Positions 1-5,893 are shown, numbered from the stretch's first letter. The stretch is DNA of 7,165 bases from an uncultured Dehalococcoidia bacterium (GCA_937954195.1 CALFYR010000527.1:1-7165), one strand, 5' to 3'. Notes: generated from the letters alone by a model not told the origin. Numbers and translations: made by a program.

Positions 1-16
1 CAGGTTCCGGTGAAGG

Positions 17-583
17 TCAGCCCTCGAATCGGAACGCCGGGTTCTCCAGGTACTGCCGCAGGCTCATCGCGTTCTGGTCGCGGGCCGAAAGCACCGGGTC
101 ATCGAACGGCCACTCGACGCCGATCTCCGGGTCGTTCCATGCCACCGTCCCTTCGGAGGGCGGCGTGTACAGCCCCGTACATTTGTACTGCACCTCGGCC
201 GATTCAGAGAGCGTCATGAACGCGTGACCGAAGCCATCAGGCACCCAGATCTGGCGCATGTTCTCGGCGGTGAGTTCCGCGCCAACCCATTTCCCAAACG
301 TCGGAGAACCGACTCGCAGGTCCACGGCCACGTCCAGGATCGCGCCCGCCGTGCAGCGCACCAGCTTGCCCATCGGCGCGGTCATGTCCTGGTAATGGAA
401 GCCGCGAAGTACCTTCTTCACCGATTTCGAGTGGTTGTCCTGCACGAACTCGGTCGGCAGCCCGGCTGCCTCGTACGTGCCCTTGTGGAACACCTCGATG
501 AAGAACCCGCGCTCATCGCGGAAGAAGTCCGTATCAATCAGCACGACGCCATCGAGCGCCGTCTTCGTCACGTGGATGTCCAA
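17..583 (-). CDS. rfbC: dTDP-4-dehydrorhamnose 3,5-epimerase (RmlC family)
   Basis: 188-residue cupin-fold sugar epimerase, the normal length for RmlC. It inverts C3 and C5 of dTDP-4-keto-6-deoxy-D-glucose to give dTDP-4-keto-L-rhamnose in the cytoplasm. Family landmarks are visible: DERGFF at 23-28, QDNHSKS at 48-54, VLRGFHYQ at 58-65, GKLVRC at 72-77 and VPDGFGHAF at 114-122. His63, Lys73, Tyr133 and Asp169 sit where the family has its catalytic His-Asp dyad, substrate Lys and Tyr. The start is a TTG: it lies six bases after a clear GAGGAG, and the next in-frame candidate (GTG at residue 5) is less well placed. It begins three bases after the stop of the upstream epimerase gene, so the two are probably translationally coupled. 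Last gene of the minus-strand sugar cluster in view. Family assignment is firm; the exact substrate could be another dTDP-4-keto-6-deoxyhexose. Confidence 0.93.
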   Translation of the reverse strand: MDIHVTKTALDGVVLIDTDFFRDERGFFIEVFHKGTYEAAGLPTEFVQDNHSKSVKKVLRGFHYQDMTAPMGKLVRCTAGAILDVAVDLRVGSPTFGKWVGAELTAENMRQIWVPDGFGHAFMTLSESAEVQYKCTGLYTPPSEGTVAWNDPEIGVEWPFDDPVLSARDQNAMSLRQYLENPAFRFEG

Positions 584-586
584 TCC

Positions 587-1624
587 CTACTCCTCGATCG
601 GCTCGAAGATGTTCTGCATCGCCTGGTATGCCGGCCGAACCTGCTCTAGGAGCTCCATCCACGCGATGTTGTAGTACTTCGGGTGCCCAAGCTGTTCGAG
701 GGGCACCTTGCCGTAGCGTTCGACCAGGTCCTCAACGGCCACTGAAGGTGTCGTCGGCAGCTCGAGGTCGAGCCGCTTTCGCAGCTTCTCGCCACTGCAC
801 TTGTAGTTCCGCACGATGCGCGGCAGCGGCCCGTCTTCGAGCGCCACGGGCTTGCCCAGCTTCACCAGCGCGTTCGCCACCACTTCGGCGAGTTCGCGCA
901 CCTGGTAGTTCTCGCCCACCACGTTGAACACTTCGCCCGCGACCAGCTCGCTCGGCGCTTCCAGGCATGCGACGTGCGCGTCGCTCAGGTCGTTCACGCT
1001 TACCAGCGGCCGCCACATGCGCCCGCCCCCGTGCAAGATCAGCCGCTGGCGAACCAGCGCGTCCTTCACGAACGCGTTCACCACCAGGTCGAACCGCATC
1101 CGCTCGCTCGCCCCGAACACGGTCGCCTGGCGAAGGATCACCGGTTCGAAGTCATCGCCGGCGTGCTTGAGCAGCGCCTCTTCCGAATAGTGCTTCGAAG
1201 TCGCATAAGCGCCCCGGGGGGCGAGCGCCGCCTCTTCGTCCAGCAAGGTGTCAGTATCTTCGGCCCCGTCGTACAGCGAACACGAGCTGCCGAACACCAG
1301 CCGGCGCACACCCGCCGCCCGGCACAGCTCGGCGATGGTGTCCGTCGCCACAGCGTTCATCTGCCAGTTGGCGTCGGGGCTGAACTCGGCGGTCGGATCG
1401 TTCGAAAACCCGGCGAGGTGGTCCACCGCGTCGATGCCCTCGAAGACGCCCTCGGGCAGCTTCCGGACATCCGCGTTCACGAGTTCCACGCCCGGCATCT
1501 CCGCGTAGTGCGGGAGCCCCCAGAACATGCGGTCCACCACGCGGACCTGGTGGCCGCGTTCCAACAACTTCGGGATAAGGACGCTACCGATGTACCCGGC
1601 TCCCCCGGTTACCAGGATGCGCAT
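587..1624 (-). CDS. NAD-dependent NDP-sugar epimerase/dehydratase (extended SDR)
   Basis: 345-residue extended short-chain dehydrogenase/reductase. The Rossmann NAD(P)-binding glycine motif TGGAGYIGS is at 6-14, acidic Asp31 ends the second strand (VRVVD), DHLAG is at 68-72, SSCSLY at 113-118 carries the active-site Ser, and the catalytic YxxxK is Tyr140-Lys144 (AYATSKHY). The substrate-side block RPLVSVNDL (205-213) and EVFNVVGENY (231-240) are typical of GalE-like NDP-sugar enzymes. It is not a recognisable RmlB, because the catalytic DE pair after the active-site Thr/Ser is not evident. It probably epimerises, reduces or dehydrates a nucleotide sugar. The ATG is preceded by GGGGGA with 7-base spacing. 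It lies between rfbD (60 bases upstream) and rfbC (3 bases downstream) in one minus-strand unit, so a role in making a deoxysugar is likely. Family is certain, reaction is not. Confidence 0.88.
   Translation of the reverse strand: MRILVTGGAGYIGSVLIPKLLERGHQVRVVDRMFWGLPHYAEMPGVELVNADVRKLPEGVFEGIDAVDHLAGFSNDPTAEFSPDANWQMNAVATDTIAELCRAAGVRRLVFGSSCSLYDGAEDTDTLLDEEAALAPRGAYATSKHYSEEALLKHAGDDFEPVILRQATVFGASERMRFDLVVNAFVKDALVRQRLILHGGGRMWRPLVSVNDLSDAHVACLEAPSELVAGEVFNVVGENYQVRELAEVVANALVKLGKPVALEDGPLPRIVRNYKCSGEKLRKRLDLELPTTPSVAVEDLVERYGKVPLEQLGHPKYYNIAWMELLEQVRPAYQAMQNIFEPIEE
590..595 (-). promoter_or_regulatory. Shine-Dalgarno for rfbC, built from the last codons of the upstream gene
   Basis: On the minus strand GAGGAG-TAG-GGA-TTG. 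The two final Glu codons (GAG GAG) of the upstream epimerase form the ribosome binding site for rfbC, six bases before its TTG start. This decides the TTG start and suggests translational coupling. Confidence 0.75.
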
Positions 1625-1631
1625 GCCATAT

Positions 1632-1637
1632 TCCCCC
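1632..1637 (-). promoter_or_regulatory. Ribosome binding site for the SDR epimerase
   Basis: Minus strand GGGGGA followed by 7 bases (ATATGGC) and ATG. A purine-rich Shine-Dalgarno-like element that supports the 1624 start. Confidence 0.5.
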
Positions 1638-1651
1638 GCGTGGTTTCGGGG

Positions 1652-1657
1652 ATGGTA
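1652..1657 (-). promoter_or_regulatory. Possible -10 element upstream of the SDR epimerase
   Basis: Minus strand TACCAT within CGTACCATCC. The same 10-mer, with similar flanks (CTTCCG here, CTTTCG there), occurs just before the rfbD start. Here it is 27 bases before ATG with a Shine-Dalgarno in between, so it would give a short leader and an internal promoter in the 60-base gap between rfbD and the epimerase. No convincing -35 box was seen. Confidence 0.3.
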
Positions 1658-1684
1658 CGGAAGACGTGCGTTTCGGGGTAGGCG

Positions 1685-2530
1685 CTACCCGTACTTCTCC
1701 GCCAGGTAGCGCTTCAGGCCCTCGCGCCAGTGCCGCAGCGGCGGGTGGTGTTTCGAGCCGAGCACGCTGTACTGCGGCCGCCGGATGTTCCCGCCGAACT
1801 CCTCCGTCGTTACGGCCTCGAGGTCGGGCTTCAGTCCCTGTTCTTCAAAGATCGCCGCCGCGAACTCGTACCACGAGCACCCCTCACCGGCGGCAAGGTG
1901 CACGGTGCCGGTGGCGCCGCTCTTGATAAGCGGCAGCACGGCCTCGGCGATCTCCGCCGTGTTCGTCGGCGCCGTCACCTGGTCCGAAACCACCTTGATC
2001 TGGTTCCCCTCCCGGGCGAGCCGCAACATGGTTTCGACGAAGTTGCCGCCCTTGCCAGCGGAACCGGCAAGCCCGTACAGCCCCGAAACCCGAATGATCA
2101 GGTGGTCCGGGTTGGCAATCCGCACCACATCTTCGGTCGCGATTTTCGCCGCGCCATACACGTTGACGGCCCGCCGCGCGTCGTCCTCGACATACGGCGA
2201 ACCCTTTTCACCATCGAACACGTAGTCCGTGCTGAACTGGACGACCCTCGCCCCGACCACCTTCGCGATGCGGGCCAGGTTCCACCCGCCGACCACGTTC
2301 ACCTTGAAGCAGGTCTCGGGGTCGCTCTCGCACACAGGCAGGTTGTGGAACGCGGTTGTGTTGACGATCACGTCGGGCCGGTTCCGCTCGATCATCGATT
2401 CCAGCCCGACCGGGTCGGTCACGTCAGCGTGCATCCGGGTCGCCCTGGCCACGAGAACATCCGGGTCGTCCCAGGTCCGAACGATGTCGGAACCAAGCTG
2501 GCCGTTCGAACCAAGAAGAAGCACGCGCAT
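1685..2530 (-). CDS. rfbD: dTDP-4-dehydrorhamnose reductase (RmlD family)
   Basis: 281-residue SDR of the RmlD_sub_bind family, typical length. It reduces dTDP-4-keto-L-rhamnose to dTDP-L-rhamnose with NAD(P)H, the last step of the pathway. Visible motifs: nucleotide-binding GSNGQLGSD at 7-15, ADVTDP at 35-40, VNTTAFHNLPVCESD at 56-70, STDYVFDG at 100-107, catalytic Tyr125-Lys129 (VYGAAK), SDQVTAPT at 182-189 and RRPQYSVLGS at 250-259. The ATG at 2530 puts the Rossmann strand MRVLLLG at the very N-terminus, as the family expects. There is no Shine-Dalgarno, but a TACCAT hexamer lies exactly six bases upstream, which suggests a leaderless message. First gene of the minus-strand sugar cluster, with the epimerase and rfbC downstream. 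rmlA and rmlB are not seen nearby. Confident. Confidence 0.92.
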   Translation of the reverse strand: MRVLLLGSNGQLGSDIVRTWDDPDVLVARATRMHADVTDPVGLESMIERNRPDVIVNTTAFHNLPVCESDPETCFKVNVVGGWNLARIAKVVGARVVQFSTDYVFDGEKGSPYVEDDARRAVNVYGAAKIATEDVVRIANPDHLIIRVSGLYGLAGSAGKGGNFVETMLRLAREGNQIKVVSDQVTAPTNTAEIAEAVLPLIKSGATGTVHLAAGEGCSWYEFAAAIFEEQGLKPDLEAVTTEEFGGNIRRPQYSVLGSKHHPPLRHWREGLKRYLAEKYG

Positions 2531-2536
2531 CGCCGG

Positions 2537-2542
2537 ATGGTA
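2537..2542 (-). promoter_or_regulatory. Possible -10 element giving a leaderless rfbD transcript
   Basis: Minus strand TACCAT, then CCGGCG, then the rfbD ATG. It fits a TAnnnT -10 hexamer with transcription starting at or next to the A of the start codon. No Shine-Dalgarno is present, which agrees. No clear -35 box was found. Confidence 0.4.
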
Positions 2543-2570
2543 CGAAAGCCGCCGCCCTCGGCATAGCGAA

Positions 2571-2595
2571 AGGCCCCGGCGCGGTGCCGGGGCCT
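2571..2595 (-). terminator. Rho-independent-type terminator after the secreted helical protein gene
   Basis: A perfect 10-bp inverted repeat, AGGCCCCGGC and GCCGGGGCCT, around a 5-base loop. It lies 23 bases past the stop of the minus-strand gene at 2619-3407 and, on that strand, the second arm runs into TTTCG. The T run is short, as often in GC-rich genomes. It separates that gene from rfbD. Confidence 0.75.
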
Positions 2596-2618
2596 CATGG
2601 CGGGAGGGACCGCCTGCT

Positions 2619-3407
2619 CTAGTTTCCGAACCTCCCCCGAAGCCCTTCGCGGTCGCCGATCCGGTCCCGCAGCCGGTCCAGGGCAGCCCGCCCGGGATGC
2701 TCGGTGTTCACGAACTGCTCCGCCTTGGCCGGCAGTTCCCCCTTGAGCACGTCAGCCCGTTCGGCGTCGAGACGGCCCGCGGCGACCGCATCGTCGATCT
2801 TTGCGCTCGCCTCCGCCACGAGCGCATCTATCACGGCCTGGGTCTGGTCGCCGGCGATGTCGGCGATCGTTTCACCGGCGCGCAACTGTTCGACCAGGGC
2901 CGAAGGTTCGACCCCGAGGACTTCGGCCACGGTGCTCAGTGCGAAGTGCGCGAGTTTCGCCGGGATGTGCGGGCGGTTCTCGCCCGGCGCCGAAGCCAGG
3001 AACGCGTCGATGCGCGCGGGCGCGTTGGCCAGGATCTCGTCCGCCTTCTCCTGTTCAATGCGGCCGTTCGCGACTGCATCGACGAGCTTCTCCTCAAGCG
3101 CGGCCAGCGCGTTGGCCTTCGCCTCGTCCGCCGAAATGTCCCCGTAGGTATCGATGATTTCGCCCCACGTCAGCCCGGCTTCCTTGCCTTGGGCCGCCTC
3201 CTCTTTGGTCACGCCCGCATCGCTGAGGAGCGACCGCACGGGTTTGAGCCCAGCGTGATGGCGCTCGCCCTCGCCGGATTCGATGGGCGGCGTGGTGTCG
3301 CTGCCTTCCTGCGCAAATGCGACGCTGCCGACGCCCAGCACACCCACGGCGATGATGCTTGCGGCGCCGACCGAGACGAGACGGCTGTCACGGATTGAGA
3401 ACTTCAT
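2619..3407 (-). CDS. Secreted all-helical protein with internal duplication, unknown function
   Basis: 262 residues. Residues 1-32 form a signal peptide: basic start (MKFSIRDSR), hydrophobic core with VGAASIIAVGVLGVGSVA, and a type I signal peptidase site AFA before Gln33. The mature part is predicted helical and holds two similar units, about 65-137 and 165-233. Each begins GV(T/E), has a short (AGLTWGEI or AGETIADI) helix-turn element, then an AV(A)xGR(I/L)xxE(K/R)AD hairpin (AVANGRIEQEKADEIL and AVAAGRLDAERADVLK). The C-terminal tail (241-262) is Arg-rich. This resembles a widespread uncharacterised secreted family of GC-rich Gram-positive-like bacteria and Chloroflexota; no enzyme motif or cysteine is seen. 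The ATG at 3407 was preferred over the in-frame one 17 codons upstream because it gives the signal peptide at the N-terminus and has GGAG eight bases before it. It is followed by a strong terminator. Function unknown. Confidence 0.85.
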   Translation of the reverse strand: MKFSIRDSRLVSVGAASIIAVGVLGVGSVAFAQEGSDTTPPIESGEGERHHAGLKPVRSLLSDAGVTKEEAAQGKEAGLTWGEIIDTYGDISADEAKANALAALEEKLVDAVANGRIEQEKADEILANAPARIDAFLASAPGENRPHIPAKLAHFALSTVAEVLGVEPSALVEQLRAGETIADIAGDQTQAVIDALVAEASAKIDDAVAAGRLDAERADVLKGELPAKAEQFVNTEHPGRAALDRLRDRIGDREGLRGRFGN

Positions 3408-3433
3408 GTTAGGTACTCCATTCCTGGGTTGGT

Positions 3434-3452
3434 GGAGGTCGTTACGCCCTCC
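3434..3452 (-). repeat. Inverted repeat in the 5' leader of the secreted protein gene
   Basis: GGAGG and CCTCC arms, 5 bp, around a 9-base centre that itself contains CG-tta-CG. It would form a small hairpin in the leader, 26 bases before the ATG. It could affect translation or mRNA stability; the role is inferred only. Confidence 0.35.
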
Positions 3453-3485
3453 GTTCAACCGGTGAATGGCGCCTCCGCGCTAAAG

Positions 3486-3506
3486 GTGACTCCACATTTC
3501 CGTCAC
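3486..3506. promoter_or_regulatory. Inverted repeat GTGAC-N11-GTCAC, candidate operator
   Basis: Arms GTGAC and GTCAC, 11 bases apart and flanked by AAAG/AAAG, in the 115-base gap between the thiamine pyrophosphokinase stop and the secreted-protein start. The spacing places the arm centres about 16 bases apart, near 1.5 helical turns. It lies roughly 80-100 bases upstream of the ATG, where a regulator of this gene could bind. It could also act as a weak hairpin ending the upstream transcript. Confidence 0.3.
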
Positions 3507-3522
3507 AAAGGTTCAGGCGCGC

Positions 3523-4152
3523 TTACTTGTGGCGTTCGATCCAGCGCCCTTCGAACAGCAGCAGGTCGCCTGTTCGCACCGAAACCGTCGCCAGGCGCCC
3601 GGCCAGTTCGTTGTGAATCCCCCGCGGGCTAAACCGCAACGTGAAGTTGTCGAGGTCCCAGCGCATCCCCGTCGTCGTGACCCCGCTACAGACGCCAATC
3701 GCCACGAGCGAAATGAGTGTGCCCGGCTCCCCCCGGATCTCCGCGAATCCATCCACCAGCGAGATCACAAACTGGTCATCGTGGAGGCGCACCGGCGTGC
3801 CCCGGAACGTGGTCAGCACGGAGAGGTTGGCCAGCGCGTGGTCGGCCCTGCCGCCGCCGTGCGCGATGACGTCGACTTCCATCGCTCCGCGCTCTATGGC
3901 GTACGCGATCGACTTCTGCAGGTCGGTCGTGTCGAGCACGTCTTCCTTGTGGAAGCGGTCGGCCGGTATCGGTGCATCGGGGTGCTCCGACATGGTGTCC
4001 AGGTCGCCGACGACCGCATCGGGCGTGATGCCGCGGTCCAGCGCGATGAGCGCGCCACCGTCAGCGGCAACGATCATGCCCGCGCCGGCGGCCAGCCGGC
4101 GGACCAACTCGGCGGAAGGTGGATCACCGTGAGCAATCACGAAGGCGCGCAC
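3523..4152 (-). CDS. Thiamine pyrophosphokinase
   Basis: Transfers pyrophosphate from ATP to thiamine, giving thiamine diphosphate and AMP in the cytoplasm. 209 residues from the chosen start, typical for the family. In this numbering the diagnostic blocks are AADGGA (29-34), VGDLDT (48-53, the Mg/ATP acidic motif, usually GDFDS), DTTDLQKSIAYA (74-85), GGGRADHALANL (99-110) and RGIHNEL near 177-183 in the C-terminal beta-barrel domain. The start is uncertain. I chose the GTG at 4152: it gives the family-like N-terminus RAFVIAHGD and has TACGCT exactly six bases before it, as in a leaderless message. An ATG at 4191 would add 13 residues (MSPIGGGAAYATR) with no Shine-Dalgarno and no family similarity. 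It stands alone between the secreted protein gene (same strand) and the divergent PPOX gene. No thiamine riboswitch was seen upstream. Function is firm. Confidence 0.9.
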   Translation of the reverse strand: MRAFVIAHGDPPSAELVRRLAAGAGMIVAADGGALIALDRGITPDAVVGDLDTMSEHPDAPIPADRFHKEDVLDTTDLQKSIAYAIERGAMEVDVIAHGGGRADHALANLSVLTTFRGTPVRLHDDQFVISLVDGFAEIRGEPGTLISLVAIGVCSGVTTTGMRWDLDNFTLRFSPRGIHNELAGRLATVSVRTGDLLLFEGRWIERHK

Positions 4153-4198
4153 GCGCGTAGCGTACGCGGCACCCCCGCCGATAGGCGACATGACACTG

Positions 4199-4212
4199 GT
4201 TGCGCAAGCAAC
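4199..4212. promoter_or_regulatory. Small inverted repeat in the divergent region
   Basis: GTTGC-gcaa-GCAAC sits between the thiamine pyrophosphokinase and the PPOX gene. It also contains TTGCGC, which with TAAGGT 18 bases downstream could be a weak plus-strand promoter for the PPOX gene. It may be an operator; this is weak evidence. Confidence 0.3.
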
Positions 4213-4245
4213 TATCTGGCCGGTAAGGTTGAACCACTACTTACT

Positions 4246-4250
4246 GGAGA
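4246..4250 (+). promoter_or_regulatory. Ribosome binding site for the PPOX gene
   Basis: GGAGA, then 8 bases, then ATG at 4259. It decides the start against the in-frame ATG at 4190, which would overlap the longer form of the divergent gene. Confidence 0.65.
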
Positions 4251-4258
4251 TAAGCTCA

Positions 4259-4654
4259 ATGGCCCAGATCCCGGCTTCCCATCGCGACATCCTGGAGAAT
4301 CCGAACTTCGCCCACATCGCGACCCTCATGGCCGACGGGTCGCCCCAGGTCACGCCGGTCTGGATCGATGTCGATGGCGACGAAATTGTGTTCAACACCG
4401 CCGTCGACCGCTTGAAGGACCGCAATCTCGCCCGCGATGGCCGCGTCGCCCTCAGCGTCCACGATCAGGCGAATCCCTATCGCTATATTCAGGTCCGCGG
4501 CACCGTGACCGCACGCACAACCGACGGCGCCGATGCCCACATCGACCGCATGGCCAAGAAGTACATGAACCTCGACTCATACCCCTATCGGAATGCTGCC
4601 GAAACGCGCGTTATCTACCGCATCACCCCGGATAGGGTTCAGACGATGGGGTAA
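4259..4654 (+). CDS. PPOX-class F420-dependent oxidoreductase
   Basis: 131-residue split beta-barrel flavin/deazaflavin-binding protein of the pyridoxamine-phosphate-oxidase-like superfamily, the usual length for the short F420-dependent class (Rv1155-like). Visible: an N-terminal helix (SHRDILENPNFAHIATL, 7-23), MADGSPQVTPVWIDVDGD (24-41), NTAVDRLKDRNLARDGRVAL (47-66) with the Lys/Arg residues that usually meet the cofactor phosphate, YRYIQVRGTV (74-83) and the late IDRMAKKYMNLDSYPYR (95-111). Members reduce substrates with F420H2 or bind FMN; the substrate cannot be read from sequence. Start chosen by the GGAGA Shine-Dalgarno. The diiron-ferredoxin genes begin 91 bases downstream on the same strand but appear to have their own promoter. 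Family confident; F420 rather than FMN is inferred from similarity. Confidence 0.87.
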   Translation: MAQIPASHRDILENPNFAHIATLMADGSPQVTPVWIDVDGDEIVFNTAVDRLKDRNLARDGRVALSVHDQANPYRYIQVRGTVTARTTDGADAHIDRMAKKYMNLDSYPYRNAAETRVIYRITPDRVQTMG

Positions 4655-4655
4655 G

Positions 4656-4670
4656 CCGGGCCGAACCCGG
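4656..4670 (+). terminator. Weak hairpin after the PPOX gene
   Basis: CCGGG-ccgaa-CCCGG starts one base after the TAA, with two further possible outer pairs (G-U, A-U). It is not followed by a T run, so it may only attenuate, letting some transcription reach the diiron genes. Confidence 0.3.
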
Positions 4671-4703
4671 TTCACCTTTGTATCGAATGGATGCCCTCGT
4701 GGG

Positions 4704-4722
4704 TATACTGCGCCGCACGCAG
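4704..4722 (+). promoter_or_regulatory. Candidate promoter and adjoining inverted repeat before the diiron-ferredoxin genes
   Basis: TATACT (4704-4709) is the best -10-like hexamer in the 91-base gap. TTGTAT at 4678 is a possible -35 but 20 bases away, longer than usual. The hexamer overlaps CTGCG-ccgca-CGCAG (4708-4722), a 5-bp inverted repeat that would sit at the transcription start and could be an operator or a 5' hairpin. A GGGGGC stretch at 4734-4739, not a classical Shine-Dalgarno, precedes the ATG at 4746. Confidence 0.4.
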
Positions 4723-4745
4723 CAGGATTCCACGGGGGCATTTCC

Positions 4746-5582
4746 ATGTCGAAGGCATTTGCCGAACAGATCCGAACCCTCCCTTCGAAGCGCGAGCCGG
4801 CCTATCGCCCTGCCGTGCTGATCGGCCCGGAGGAACGCGACGAACTGGCCGCCAAACTTGGCGACGCGAGCAACTACGACCTCGGCCTGCTCCGCGAAAT
4901 GGTCGCCCAGGACCCGGACAACATCGAGTTCCGGAAGGCGCTGGTCAGCGGAATCGTGAGCGCCGAATACGCCGGGATCGATGCCTTCAGCCGCAAGGTC
5001 GCCGAATGGCAGCAGTGGCCCGTCCCGTGGGAACTCATCCTCGCTATGGCCCGCCAGACCTGGGACGAAGTGCGCCACGCGCAGCTCGGCACCGAGCTCC
5101 TCGAGAACTACGGCGGCAAAGTCGGCGAATATCCCGATACGCTCGCCGGCGCTCCGCCGAGCGAGGCCAACGCGGCTGTGGCCCGCGGCCAGGGCGCCCA
5201 GAACGAGACCCAGCAGGCGCAAATCATGCGCGACCCCGTTATCAGCCTTTCGGTCACCAATGTCGCCCTCGAAGGCGCCGCGCTCGACCTTTTCAAGGGG
5301 ACCAGCGAGCTCGGCCGCCGCGTCGGCGACGACCTCATGCAGCTCGTCTACGACTACAACTGGGCCGACGAGGTGACGCACACGGCCATCGGCGATTACT
5401 TCGTGAAGGCGCTTTGCGAAGACAACCCGGAGCAAGAGGAGCGCGCCCTCCGCGCCCATGCCATGTTCGAAGGCATGCGCGAGCGTCTCAGCGGCCAGCA
5501 ATCCTCCGAAATTCGTGAGTTCTTCGCCGAGGAGATCGAGCGGGGCACCGCCGCGCTCGGCGGCGATGGCGCGGCCCGCTAG
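4746..5582 (+). CDS. Ferritin-like diiron protein (DUF455/MiaE-like), candidate catalytic subunit
   Basis: 278-residue helical protein with a complete ferritin-like diiron ligand pattern: Glu74 (SAEYAG), Glu108-x-x-His111 (WDEVRHAQ), Glu176 (ALEGAAL) and Glu209-x-x-His212 (ADEVTHTAIGDYF). The two Glu-to-ExxH distances, 34 and 33 residues, match a four-helix bundle built of two helix pairs. The DEVxH blocks and the AIG after the last His resemble DUF455 and the tRNA hydroxylase MiaE. Such proteins bind two irons and activate O2 for hydroxylation, oxidation or deformylation; the substrate here is unknown. The ATG at 4746 is chosen over upstream in-frame ATGs because these would run into the PPOX gene. 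Its stop TAG overlaps the GTG start of a ferredoxin, and a second ferritin-like gene follows, which suggests a multi-component oxygenase. Alternatives: a ribonucleotide-reductase-R2-like oxidase or an iron-storage protein, the latter less likely given the ferredoxin. Confidence 0.82.
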   Translation: MSKAFAEQIRTLPSKREPAYRPAVLIGPEERDELAAKLGDASNYDLGLLREMVAQDPDNIEFRKALVSGIVSAEYAGIDAFSRKVAEWQQWPVPWELILAMARQTWDEVRHAQLGTELLENYGGKVGEYPDTLAGAPPSEANAAVARGQGAQNETQQAQIMRDPVISLSVTNVALEGAALDLFKGTSELGRRVGDDLMQLVYDYNWADEVTHTAIGDYFVKALCEDNPEQEERALRAHAMFEGMRERLSGQQSSEIREFFAEEIERGTAALGGDGAAR

Positions 5583-5893
5583 TGGCGGTCCGCATTCTCC
5601 TCGAACCGTGCATCAACTGTGGGCTCTGCCGCCGCGCCTGCCCCACCGAGACGATTCGCTTCTTCACTACCGGGCACCGGACGCACGTCGTCGAACCGGC
5701 CGGCTGCATCGACTGCGACATTTGCATCCCAATTTGCCCGGAGAAGTGCATCGTCCCTGATGAGACCTACGTCCACGACCCGGTAGAGCTCGCGGCCGCC
5801 AAGGAACGGGCGAAGGCGTGGGCCGCGAAGCAGAATGCCACCCGCAAACGCATCCGCGAACGCGCCGCAGCCGCCGTCGCGGCGGTCCGTTAG
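5582..5893 (+). CDS. 2x[4Fe-4S] ferredoxin, probable electron donor
   Basis: 103-residue bacterial-type ferredoxin. Two full cluster motifs are present: Cys10-x2-Cys13-x2-Cys16-x3-Cys20-Pro and Cys42-x2-Cys45-x2-Cys48-x3-Cys52-Pro, plus an extra Cys56. In the usual crossing pattern each cluster takes three cysteines from one motif and one from the other. Residues 65-103 form an Ala/Lys/Arg-rich helical tail absent from small clostridial ferredoxins, perhaps a docking arm. The start is GTG within TAGTG, overlapping the stop of the diiron gene by one base; there is no separate Shine-Dalgarno, so translation is likely coupled to the upstream gene. Its stop overlaps the Shine-Dalgarno of the next ferritin-like gene. 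The strict linkage suggests it feeds electrons to these two partners. Identity as an 8Fe ferredoxin is firm; the partnership is inferred. Confidence 0.9.
   Translation: MAVRILLEPCINCGLCRRACPTETIRFFTTGHRTHVVEPAGCIDCDICIPICPEKCIVPDETYVHDPVELAAAKERAKAWAAKQNATRKRIRERAAAAVAAVR

Noticed and set aside
974..1681. Plus-strand reading frame of 235 codons opposite the SDR epimerase
   Set aside because: Arg/His/Pro-rich product with no motif, lying entirely over a gene with clear SDR motifs; an artefact of GC-rich codons.
2229..3398. Plus-strand reading frame of 389 codons over rfbD's 5' part and the secreted protein gene
   Set aside because: It spans a terminator hairpin and two confident minus-strand genes and has no recognisable domain.
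4153..4258. Thiamine (TPP) riboswitch upstream of thiamine pyrophosphokinase or the PPOX gene
   Set aside because: The space is too short and the conserved CUGAGA and ACCUG-type core elements of the riboswitch were not seen.
4623..5501. Minus-strand frame of 292 codons opposite the diiron gene
   Set aside because: No motif, covers the promoter region, and the plus-strand protein has complete diiron ligands and a coupled neighbour.
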